Below are positions 21,991-31,900 of a stretch of DNA of 64,000 nt, piece by piece (the stretch's first letter is position 1; each line of letters opens with the position of its first letter). Source of the DNA: Balanoglossus misakiensis. Its lineage: Eukaryota; Hemichordata. The stretch is from assembly GCA_040954595.2 (NCBI GenBank), contig CM082581.2, positions 2,418,001-2,482,000 of the forward strand, given 5' to 3'. The notes under the pieces were generated by a model. The model saw only the letters and a list, made by a program, of their open reading frames with translations, did not search any database and had not been told where the DNA came from. A program made the translations under genes and the position numbers.

Positions 21991-22350
21991 TTATACCTTT
22001 GTCATTACTATCAATATTTACAGCCTGTACACCAAAGCTATCACCACATTTGTTAACCTTTATTACACCATTCACATAAAACCCTTCACCATCATTAAAA
22101 GGTATGTAAGGGTGTCGAAAATACAATAGTGAGGGGCCAAAGTGCGGAACATGCACAGTGCAATTATCTTTATTATACTCATTGTTTGGCCCATTATAAT
22201 CTGTGTACACTCAATTTTACCGCAAACCATCACCACATTTGTTAACTGTTTATTAAACCCTTCCACGTGTGTTGCCCATTATTATACCATTCACATTTGT
22301 AAACCAATCATCATACCCTTCATACAAGCAATTGCTGATTGCTGTTAACC
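21990..22350. repeat. Two degenerate ~188-bp direct repeats
   Basis: The segment CACCACATTTGTTAAC...TTATTACACCATTCACAT occurs near 22042 and again near 22230, with intervening TTATTATA-rich DNA. Non-coding. Confidence 0.55.
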
Positions 22351-22387
22351 CTTGTGTACCACAAGCCATCATCACGAAAAAGGCAAC

Positions 22388-23590
22388 ATGAATTTCACAT
22401 AACACAGTTTGACAGCTCTGCAAATGAAGTTATCATGACCATTACCTATGCTAATTAAAAATGTTGTGTACATGGCAACATGACCTTAGCCGGCGCTGCG
22501 TTATTAAGCTCACTGTCAGAGTATTAATAAATGTACAGGCGTACAAATTAGACAACATCAATATAATGCACATAACACAGTTTGTCAACTCTGAGAATAT
22601 TGTTCTCAGGACCATTTCCCAGGCTAAATAACAATGTTGTGTATGTGTTACAGTTTGGATTCCTTGTCAGATTTCCTATAACACAGTTTGTGAGCCCTGA
22701 GAATTCTCATAAGACAGTTCTCATGAACATTTCCCATGCTCAATAAATGTGTTGCGTGTGGCATAATTATTTTCCCTCTGCTGCGACATTTGTCTCCCTT
22801 TTAGAGTTTAAGTAAATGTGGAGACATGCAAATTAGGCAACATCAATATCCCGTACATAACTCAGTGTGTTTTGTTCACATTTTTGGTTTTCACTTTGAA
22901 AATGAACAAAGGACTTTCCTATCATTGAGCAACACTCCAAGTTAACAGTTGCTCAATATACAAGGTAACTTTATAGATCACTAAAACCATCTAGCATACC
23001 TGGGTACCTAAATGTAGTGAGAATAAAGCACGTTGAGGTTGGTGCCCCAAACCTTCTTGAAGACAACTGGTTGTTAACAATTGTCAATTAGGCAACTTGA
23101 ATATCCTACACATAACACAGTTTGTCAACTCTGAGAATACTGTTCTTAAGACTATTTCCCATGCTAAATAGAAATGTTGTGTGACAGTATGCGGTAAAAT
23201 GACATTCCCATACATTGCCTTATTTAGCTCATAATCAGAATTTCAGTAAATGTAGAGACATGCAAGTTTAGCAGCTTGAATTTCCCATAACACTGTTTGT
23301 GAGCTCCGAGAACACAGTTCTCATTAACATTTCCCATGCTCAATAAAAGTGTTGTGTATGTTTCACAATGATCTTTTTATAGGCAGCCTTGTTTAGCTAC
23401 TACTAGAATTCAAGTAAATGTGGAGACGTTCAAGTTAGGCAACATCACTATCCCATACATAGCACAGTTTGTAAATGTGAATACGTCCATATTACCCAAC
23501 TTGAATTTTACTTAAACAATTGGTCAGCTCTGCGAATATAGTTCACCTGACCAATTCCTATGCTAAGTAAGAGTGTCGTTTATGTAATAA
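22388..23590. repeat. Degenerate tandem repeat array (CATAACACAGTTTGT units)
   Basis: CATAACACAGTTTGT-like words recur near 22399, 22571, 22677, 22855, 23110, 23287 and 23456. Most are followed at similar spacing by TTCCCATGCTMAATAA and GTTGTGTATG blocks. Spacing is about 105-255 bp, so this is an old, irregular array. No coding potential. It ends close to the left edge of the DIRS-like element. Confidence 0.6.
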
Positions 23591-23599
23591 TATTAATAT

Positions 23600-23716
23600 T
23601 TAAATGGCAACACTACTATCACTAACAAACTAATAAAACAGACACAAGTGTTGGGGGTAAAGGTCAACTATTTTAATTTCTCATGTTGACCGGCTAAATA
23701 GCCTGAAAAACCGCCA
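23600..23716 (-). repeat. B2 split direct repeat
   Basis: 117 bp starting TTAAATGGCAACACTACT, matching 23954-24070. It is the minus-strand 3' end of the DIRS/Ngaro-like element. Confidence 0.8.
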
Positions 23717-23836
23717 GAACAGGAATTACAGAATGCAGAGGCGAAGCATGTAACACTAAAAGCGCTTCTAACGATAAAGCTCTTAACTTTTAATAACATT
23801 ATCGTATTTTTTTAAACAATGGGAGGGAGGGTGGGG

Positions 23837-23953
23837 AATGTCCGCTGTCCGTCTGGGCAAAAAAACCACGAGGTAGCCTCGTCCCAGGACCAACTCCCAC
23901 ATCCTCGATCCCAGCTCCATTTAAACTCCAATAAAACAAGTGTTATTGTACAC
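23837..23953 (-). repeat. A2 split direct repeat
   Basis: 117 bp starting AATGTCCGCTGTC and ending TATTGTACAC, nearly identical to A1 at 40582-40697. It abuts B1. Confidence 0.85.
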
Positions 23954-24070
23954 TTAAATGGCAACACTACTATCTTTAACAAACTAATAAAACAGACACA
24001 AGTGTTGGGGGTAAAGGTCAACTAGTTTAATTTCTCATGTTGACCGGCTAAGTAGCCTGAAAAACCGCCA
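23954..24070 (-). repeat. B1 split direct repeat
   Basis: 117 bp matching B2 with few differences. It lies between the recombinase stop codon and A2. Confidence 0.8.
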
Positions 24071-24111
24071 AACAATACCCCCAACACAGGCAGTGCGTGC
24101 TAGCGCCCTTA

Positions 24112-25107
24112 CTAATCTGATAAGGCTAACGCCAGGGATTTGGCGACTCTACATTTGGTTTCCGAGGAAATGACAGTATAGCGTTTGAAGGCATTTGAGC
24201 TCCAGCCGCCTTGTAATTTGATGAGAAGAGGGGGAATACCCAAGTTCACCGCAAATGTTGCCCCTCCCCTGCGAAATGAATGACCCGAATACAGGGATGG
24301 TTTGTAGCCACAATTGCTCAGGACTAGTCTGAGTGTCTTTGTAAACTTTGAATGAGTGAGAACCTGAGGGCAGGATGTGGGTGCATTGACTGATGGTCGA
24401 TATGAAAATAAATGGGTATGAGGTTCCTCTGATGGGGAGAGATGAAGCATCTGGTGGAAAGCTGCCACCGGACATAGGCAGGAGTTGGCAATTTGTTGAA
24501 GGGGCAACTCTAGTACTCGTTGGCCATACTGGATAGTTTTTGTGTGGCGGACCGTAATGGTAGCCAGACCGTTGTGAACGGACACATCATCTCTGCGCAA
24601 GTACTTACTGGAATTTGGCAGTGTTTGATCTTTTAACAACAATGTGGACTTTCTGGCGAAGGTGAAAAATGCGAAAAGACAAGCGCACCAAAATGTGGCA
24701 TTGAAGGGGATTGACAGATCCAGGTGTGAGTGAATGTCCTTCAGTATTGAAGGCGAGATTGGCAGTTTTTGGCTGGGTGGGACCCTGTGAGTCCTAGCTA
24801 TGCCCCGCTTCAAAATACAAAGGAGCCAGTTGTTCTCTAAAGGGTTGGCGTAGCCAGCTTCAGCATGTAAGAGTCTAATAATGTTCAAATATCCTGGGAG
24901 GCTGCTAGGTTTTAGTGACCGAGCCAGGAAGACAATGTATCTGCAGACGGTGAGTTGCGTGCAGGGCACAGACCTGAGGCCGAAGTAGAGACAAAACCGG
25001 AGGTAGGCAGTACGTTGAGAGCTGTATGTTTTCTTTGTTGATTCTGCATATGCTGTGTGCTTGTATTTGCCGATGTCCATATCCAGCTGGTGTAACTGTT
25101 GCTGCAC
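24112..25107 (-). CDS. Tyrosine recombinase (DIRS/Ngaro-like retroelement)
   Basis: The enzyme would integrate the circular DNA copy of the retroelement by strand exchange through a covalent phosphotyrosine. The open frame is about 331 codons. It is open from 25107, but the first ATG is at 25080-25078. The N-terminal SAM-like DNA-binding part contains KKTYSSQRTAYLRFC. The catalytic domain shows the first Arg in FFTFARKSTLL, a Lys in RHTKT, the H-x-x-R box in YSGHSFRRGGAT, a conserved Trp in QGGWSS, and the nucleophile in FKRY. All expected catalytic residues are present and the frame is uninterrupted. It overlaps the end of the RNase H frame (24905-25107), as is common in this group. It ends in TAG, 40 bp before B1. 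Confidence 0.88.
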   Translation of the reverse strand: MQQQLHQLDMDIGKYKHTAYAESTKKTYSSQRTAYLRFCLYFGLRSVPCTQLTVCRYIVFLARSLKPSSLPGYLNIIRLLHAEAGYANPLENNWLLCILKRGIARTHRVPPSQKLPISPSILKDIHSHLDLSIPFNATFWCACLFAFFTFARKSTLLLKDQTLPNSSKYLRRDDVSVHNGLATITVRHTKTIQYGQRVLELPLQQIANSCLCPVAAFHQMLHLSPSEEPHTHLFSYRPSVNAPTSCPQVLTHSKFTKTLRLVLSNCGYKPSLYSGHSFRRGGATFAVNLGIPPLLIKLQGGWSSNAFKRYTVISSETKCRVAKSLALALSD

Positions 25108-25701
25108 AGGCCCTGAAGTAGAAGAGAGTAAGAAGCATCATATGGCGATACCAATCTCTTAGCGGGTGTAGCTGGTGATTGGCGAGAAGGTTCACTGCTG
25201 TGAAGTAGTGTTTGGCAGAGTGTAAACGCGATAAGGAGTCTGCGCTGTTGTCCTTGGTGCTCACGTATCGGGCTGTGATGTGGAAATTAAATAGTGCCGA
25301 CAGCCAGAACAACTCGCGAAGCCATTCCATAGCCGCTTTGTTGCGGGATGTACCAGAGTTAATGGCGTACATGGTTGTGGTATTGTCTGTATATACCACT
25401 ATGTGGCGTTTGTCCCAGAAACAACACCATCGCCTGCATGCAATCAGGACTGTATACAGTTCCTGTAAGTTGATGTGCATGTCTGCCAAGATAGGGTGGT
25501 CGGCCGACCACTGTGTATAAAACCAGTCATTCGCGAAAATACCTGCTCCCGCTATTGCGCATGCATCAGTGGTGAAAACCTGTTGGGGCAACGGAGTCTC
25601 CTCTATGAAGAAAGCCGTACCATTGAAAACTTTGCTCAGATTTGTCCACCATTGGATGTCCGCTCTCGCGTGCCTGTGAAGGCGTATGTGATGAGACTGC
25701 T
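24905..25701 (-). CDS. RNase H domain and end of the pol frame (DIRS/Ngaro-like), 3' part of split pol
   Basis: RNase H degrades RNA in the RNA/DNA hybrid during reverse transcription. The retroelement part of this frame starts at the transposon junction (25701). Its open frame extends upstream to 25981 only by reading into the inserted transposon. Visible motifs are ARADIQWW, VFTTDACAIAGAG (first Asp), NLQELYTVL (Glu), HIVVYTDNTTTMYAIN (Asp) and STKDNSADSLSR (last Asp). The frame ends at a TAG (24905-24907), overlapping the recombinase frame. Excising the insertion with one TGCT copy joins this frame to the RT frame at 38552 without a shift. Confidence 0.87.
25698..25701. repeat. Target-site duplication TGCT, left copy
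   Basis: TGCT flanks the inserted transposon here and at 38548-38551. Four-bp duplications are characteristic of Chapaev-type transposons. Confidence 0.8.
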
Positions 25702-25736
25702 CACGTCTGTTTGAGGGCGATATACTAGTTGGAGTA
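25702..25736 (+). repeat. Left terminal inverted repeat (short spacer)
   Basis: CACGTCTGTT at 25702-25711, spacer TGA, then GGGCGA (25715-25720) and a block ending TTGGAGTA at 25736. Compared with the other end, the inner block differs at three positions. Confidence 0.8.
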
Positions 25737-26240
25737 ATAGACTTATTTGCGCGCGAACAAACAGACAATTCAAAATGGCGGCGTCCTCTTGCCATCACTG
25801 TGCCTGTGTGTACGTGTGTATATTGCGGTTCGTAGTCCTTGCATTTCAAGGGCATGTTCACTTTTAATTGCTTGCTTTTGCATAGGTAAAACAGCAAGCA
25901 TACAGAAACATAGGTAGTGAAGTGTGATGATTGTTTCCTTTTTTGAAAACGGATTAAGAAAGTAAGTTCTGTCACTATCATAGAACGTTGTCCTGACTCA
26001 TATATTCCACTGGAAAATGAAAACCTTATAACAAAGTGCGACAGTCGTCATAGTAGAAAGCAGGTAGTTGCTACACCAAATGACATCGTTGGTTCTTGCA
26101 GTTTCAGTGCATGCCTCGATTTATTTTACCATTGTTCTGATACGCCCAGAATAGAATTTAATCTAATGTACTTTTACATGATGCATGAGTAAACAAACAT
26201 GCAGTTGCACTAGTGACCTTACATATCGGATGACTCTGTA
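25737..26240. other. 3' non-coding part of the RAG1-N-like transposon
   Basis: No conserved coding sequence. A CAAAATGGCGGC word (about 25772-25783) resembles a YY1 site, but its role is unknown. Confidence 0.5.
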
Positions 26241-27300
26241 TGTGTTATGTTATTGACTATTATTATTCGGAGACTGTGGGGTGGATCGATGACCAGGACT
26301 GACTATTGCAAGTAACTCAACACAACATTTATTCAGGGTAGATGTGCGCGACTGTGCCGCACAGTCCGCCATGAAACAGCAAGAGAGCGAAGTAACAGCA
26401 GGGTTACATGCACTAGAAATCAGGGCGCGAGCGAGGGCGCTATAGCAAGGATAGCTGACACAAGGTGATAACACAACATCCCCCTTTGTAAGAAAAAGTG
26501 ACAGAACACAGTTTGGCAAAATCTGAACTTGTGAATGTCAATAACAATGTCTTTCAACGAATGAACTCATAACTGAAGTGTCACTGATTGAGCTCATGAG
26601 AGTTCACAAGTCTAGGCGCTCTGGTTTCCTAATCGTACGCTGTGAACGACGTAACGCGGGTGCTGCAGTAGCGGTGTTGTTTTCCTTCGTGGGTGTGGAG
26701 TTTGCAGTGCTGGCTGGTCCCGGTACATCTATAGCGATGTCGTTGTCGTGACGGCGCGTACGTAGGTCTTCATCACGGAAGATCTCTGCAGTAGGCCTGA
26801 TGTGGCGTCGGTTACGCCTGTATACACCTCGCGATGTCTCTACTGTATAAGATCGCGGTTCGGCGGTGCGCGTGATGATTTTGCCTGGTTCCCATGTCTT
26901 GTTGACGGGGTGTTGCACACGAACGGATTGTTGCGGCTTCAACTCGGACAGGGGACGGTTGCTCTCGAAGCGTTTTGTGGACACGTCTTGACGGTGTTGT
27001 AATGCGTCGCTATGGCGGCTCGCATTGTGTGGCATCCTGCCCGGTAGGTTTGACTTGTACGTGCGTGAATTCAGCATCTCGCAGGGCGACGGCAAGTTGT
27101 GATCAATCGGCGTTGTGCGCAGACAAAGCATAGCTAAATGCGGATCAGTGCCTGTCTCGCGGGCTTTCGTGAATAGATCTTTCACCGTATCGACCTGCTT
27201 CTCGATGAAGCCATTGCTGGACGGGAAGTGAGGTGAACTCGTGATGTGTTCAAATCCGTAATTTCTCGCGAATTCAAGGAATATACCCAATGTACCCAAT
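26241..27300 (-). mobile_element. Fragment of a second Gypsy-type retrotransposon (integrase end plus 3' LTR)
   Basis: Minus-strand order is integrase C-terminal coding sequence (27299-26604), a polypurine tract ACAAAGGGGGA, then an LTR starting TGTTGTGTTATC at 26478 and probably ending near 26241 (ATAACACA). The 5' part of the element is absent: the frame begins abruptly near 27300. It lies in the 3' non-coding region of the RAG1-N-like transposon and so inserted after it. The outer LTR edge is approximate and no clear target duplication was found. Confidence 0.7.
26604..27299 (-). pseudogene. Gypsy integrase C-terminal fragment
   Basis: 231 open codons beginning inside the integrase core. 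Motifs include SSPHFPSSNGFIEKQVDTVK (the catalytic Glu segment), LRTTPIDHNLPSPCEML, then an SH3-like tail (VRVQHPVNKTWEPGKI, RSYTVETSRGVYRRNRRHI) and a basic end, RRSQRTIRKPERL. The first two catalytic Asp residues and all upstream domains are missing. The uninterrupted frame suggests a fairly recent truncated or partly deleted insertion. The sequence differs from the Gypsy at 15609-21419, so it belongs to another family. Confidence 0.82.
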
Positions 27301-27719
27301 GTATTTTGGACTCTGATTTCATAGGTAAATAAATGATAATAACTGTACTTATGTGTCTCATTTCAATTATTATTAGACTTTATTCAAACCCAATTGACTG
27401 CTGAGTGATATTCTCTTGTGACTCAGAGTATTTACACTAAAAATAGATAAAGGCAGATATATAGAAGGCAAATGGATACAAGTTCTTGGCAGAGAAACCA
27501 CGATCACACCAACACTATATTTGTTAGCCTATTGTGGTGTCAAACAAGCAAAAATTTACTTGCTGTATAAATGTAAGGGCCTGCTTTATTAGTTGAAAAC
27601 AGCAATTCTACATATGTATATACAGGTTGTCCTTGTACAGACATTCTAATTAGTAATTTGTTTTTCCACTCATACATGTGTACCTAAAGTTTACATACTT
27701 GCATAAGATTCTTTGCTAC
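27301..27719. other. Transposase 3' untranslated region
   Basis: AT-rich sequence between the Gypsy fragment and the transposase stop codon. No domain is recognised. Confidence 0.5.
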
Positions 27720-28919
27720 CTATGACTTTGTACTTTGAAAAATACTGTACAAGTGGTCCTTATATAGACACTCTAATTTGAAAATTTCTTTTCCACTCAT
27801 ATTTGCATAGTTTCTGAGTGATTCATTCATTTTATGATGAATTGCCTCAACACCGTTCTCCCCTAAAAACCCAAGGCCAACTCCATATTTCTGTATCTGA
27901 GGCAGAACATGTTCCTCGAGCATGTGAAGCTTGGGTGTTATGGGTACTTGGGGAAAATGAACTCTGAGATATATAAACAACCCTCTTATGTTAGTACCTG
28001 TAAATGAAAAAAAAAAAGAATATTGTGTATGAACGAATTACATGTATGTAAGTATATGCAATAAAATGAGAGTGAGGACATGCTGTTTGAAAGTAGTATC
28101 TAATTCATGTATGACGTATAATCCACATATGTGTAAAGAATATAATTATAGTATTTTACACTATTTTCAATCAACAAGATAATTCAAACACTAGGGTAAC
28201 AGAATAGTCTAGTTATTTTATACTTACTCAAGGATTCTATTTCATCACCAGTTAATGGCCTACACAGGTTATATATATTGTGACAGTTGGCAAAGAACAT
28301 GAAGAGTGGTTGGTACTTGTCATATATATACTTGGCGTCCTCTAAAAGCTCTGGGCAAACATCTGTTACCACAGTTACTGGAGTTAAGCAAATCTTCTCA
28401 ACATGCTGGGGCTAAACAAAGAGAAAAGACATGAAATAATACTTATTATTTGGCATGAAGAATGCAACTATGCATTTATAGCATTCACAAAACAGCAAAT
28501 TTAATGACAAAATCCTAGCCAGTTAATAACCTGTTTACAATCTGCAAGCACTGAAATTTCATAAAAAGATCACCCTTTAATAATATTTTGATCCTTGATC
28601 ACATAAAATTAACCAAATTCTCAATTAGAGACAGCAGTTAATGGTGGTTACATCAGTACATCAGTACTAATGTATTTCGACAGAAGGGAAGTTTCTTGAA
28701 AACCTCAGACACGTATACACTGACTATGAAGTGAAAAGCATGCATGCAGGATAATTTGATGCTGACAAACCTTACAACACCTACATGATTACCAACAAAT
28801 GAACGCCCATGGTATGCCTGCCTGTGTACTTTTATACTGGCCAATGTCCTATCTAGTGCTCTAAAACAATAACCTACTTCAGTAGGTAACAAACTGTCTA
28901 AATCCCTGGCTTCAATTTC
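27720..28919 (-). other. Transposase exons 9-11 (C-terminal catalytic part)
   Basis: Exon 9 (28919-28776, 48 codons) encodes RQAYHGRSFVGNH. Exon 10 (28405-28228) encodes VVTDVCPELLEDAKYIYDKY and a Cys/His pair, FFANCHNIYNLC. Exon 11 (27997-27720) encodes TPKLHMLEEH followed by GFLGENGVEAIHHKMNESL, where the Glu in GENGVEAIH is the likely third catalytic acid. The exon 9 donor is either GTAAGG (28775-28770) or an earlier GTAGGT. Exon 10 was joined at its second possible acceptor (CCCCAG) because this keeps phase 0. Confidence 0.75.
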
Positions 28920-31900
28920 CTAGAAATATCAATGAGATCATGGTTAAAAAGTTGCAGTCACTACATCTTTAGATAGGAAATATCACTAAACAAGGTATTA
29001 CTATTTGTAACTTATGTTGAAACTGAAATAGCTGAATATTTTATCAATGTGAATCACAGAATCCTAATAAAACATGAACTTCATGCAACCTAGTTATAAT
29101 TTGTTTTGTTCCTCATCAATTTTGAAAACTGAACACTTCATAAAAGCTATACAACAGTTCTAGACCATGAGCCAGTAGGGGTTTACCTCCCCCCCCCCCC
29201 GGGGGAATTTTCTAGACAATGTTTTTCTGAAAGCCTATCATATACTGAGTAAAATTCACTTTGTTTGCCATCTGGGCACCGGGGCGTTTTCGAGTTATTG
29301 GCTTCTAAATTATATTGGGTAACGTATGTAGGAAAGCCTAAAAGTGCATATAAATTGACGTAGGGGGGTAAATTAGTCTTGTAAAATACTGTCTCTCGGA
29401 ACGTATACCTCGAACAACAGGGATGTATTTGGTATCAAAAGAAAGCTTAATAAACAAGCTTTCCATTAATTACAAAATTAAAGTGATATGACAAATCATG
29501 ACATCATAGTGACGTCATAAGTCAAAATACCCTTACGAAAATGGTGTTCTGTTCACCTACATTTTGTATAAATGTGAGGTTTTGCAAAACATGTCTCTGT
29601 GCAATTGTACTGATGAAAACTGTGATGTGTTTGATATCAACAGAAAGCTGATTGAGTAAAGTATCTAATTATTGCAAAAAATTGATATAATAATCAATTA
29701 CGTCATCATTATGTCATACTTCCAAGTACCCTTACCAATTAGTGACTATGATGACAAGTTATTACCCTAGGAGATAGGTGCCTTTAAATAAAAAAATTGG
29801 TAAGGAAGGTTTGTGAAGTCCATTCTATGTAAAAAATGGTGCTGATTCCAAAAAAGTCAGTCTTATTGACCCCACCCAAGACAAAATTGCCATTTTGGCA
29901 CTTTTTAACCCAAAAAAGGTCATTTTTAGAAAATACTAAAAACACACTGTTTTCGTCACATTCGAAGATCTGATGACATATGATATGCCTATTCTATGTA
30001 AAATTTGGTTGATATTACGAAAAAAGTCAGTCTTATTGACCCCACCCAAGACAAAATTGCCATTTTGGCACTTTTTAACCCAAAAAAGGTCATTTTTAGA
30101 AAACACTAAAAACACACTGTTTTCGTCACATTCGAAGATCTGATGACATATGATATGCCTATTCTATGTAAAATTTGGTTGATATTACGAAAAAAGCAGT
30201 CTGACTGACCCCACCCAAGACAAAATTGCCATTTTGGCACTTTTTAACCCAAAAAAGGTCATTTTTAGAAAACACTAAAAACACACTGTTTTCATCACAT
30301 TCGAAGATCTGATGACATATGATATGCCTATTCTGTGTTAAATTTGGTTGATATTACGAAAAAAGCAGTCTGACTGACCCCTAACGAGACAGAATTGCCT
30401 TTTTGACCATTTTTTGCCCAAAAACGTCATTTTTAGACAAAACTTAAAACACACTCTTCTCTTCATATTGATTGATTTGATGATATATGGAAAGTCAATT
30501 CTATGTGTAAAATGGTGACTATAAAACATAAAGCAGTCTTTTTGACCCCAATCAATACAAAAATGCCATTTTTGGCCACATTTTTGAGGTCAAAAAAGTC
30601 ATTTTTACAAAAAAACTAAAAACAAACTGTTTTCTTCATATTCAGAGATCTGATTATGTATGAAAAGTCCATTCTATGTAAAAAAAAATCTGATTGACCC
30701 CATTCTAGTCAAAATTGCGTTGTTGGCAATTTATTGCCTAAAAGGCCTACTTAAGACAAATTTACCATTTTAAACATTTTCTAGAGAAAAAAATGTTTGC
30801 ATTTGGAGATAGCCCAAATTGAACTCATAATGATGATGAAACAGCGTCGAGAGTAAAAGAAGTTATACGAATTGAACCAAAGTCGCATCGATGAATCTAA
30901 ACACGTCGCCCAGGACCAAGCATTAAACATGATACAGGCGACAAAAAGACAGGCACTGCACATGGCAAAGTCCCAAATATTCACTTAGAGCATCTCCAAA
31001 TTGAAACGTCAAGGAATTTAAGAGTTTTTATTATATTTATTAGGTTTAAACCCATATTTTCCCTGTTGTGTGCTAGTTCAGGGGCCAGTTTTAGCTCTAT
31101 AGAGTATTTAGCATCGTGGGATTGCACCCCTGTCCAATCAAAATGACGGAGGTATCATGATATAATATAATTTCTGATTTTGTATTCAGAACGAAGAGGA
31201 TAAATGTCAAAAATCTATCCGGAGCTGGTATAGATGTTCCTTAAAAAAATTTATACCATGTATAACCGACTTATAGTATACAGTGTGAATACATGGATCG
31301 TCTCGTTTTATTGTTGAGTTCCATTTTAGGCTAAATGTGCCAACTTGTGGCAACTCTGCCTTTCAATATCATCAATTCAACTGATATCATATGGTATGAC
31401 ATTTTAAATATGCAAATATAACATCAAAACTCAAAAGGCAAAAAACACCAATTATTTTGTTTTCTGAAAAAGACAATTGTTGACTAGAAGATGGCTTAGT
31501 GGCAATTTTGTATTGAGTGGGGTCTTAATAAGACTGTTGTGTTGGTATCAGCATATTTTTTGCAAAAAATGGACTTTCCATTCATAATCAAACATTTAAA
31601 TACGAAGAAAACAGCTTGTTTTCATTTTTTCTTGAAATGACCTTTTTGACCAAAAAATGGCCAAAATGACAATTTGTAGGGCTGAAAATAATTTTTTTTT
31701 GGAATCGGCTCCCTTTCAACAAAAATGGACCTTCTCCGTACATCATAAGATCTCTAAAAATAAAGAAAGAAGTTTCAAACAGTTACCTTTTTTGAGCAAA
31801 GTGGCCAAAATGGCATTTTTCCCTCTGTGGAGTCAGTAAGAGTGCTTTTTTGGAAAAATCGCTACTTTTAAGATAGAATGGACTTTTATTTATTATTAGT

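Noticed and set aside
26241-27330. GACTCTG at both edges of the Gypsy fragment as a target duplication
   Set aside because: The word occurs near 26232 and 27309 but does not abut a plausible LTR end, and the copy lacks its 5' part, so the match is probably chance.
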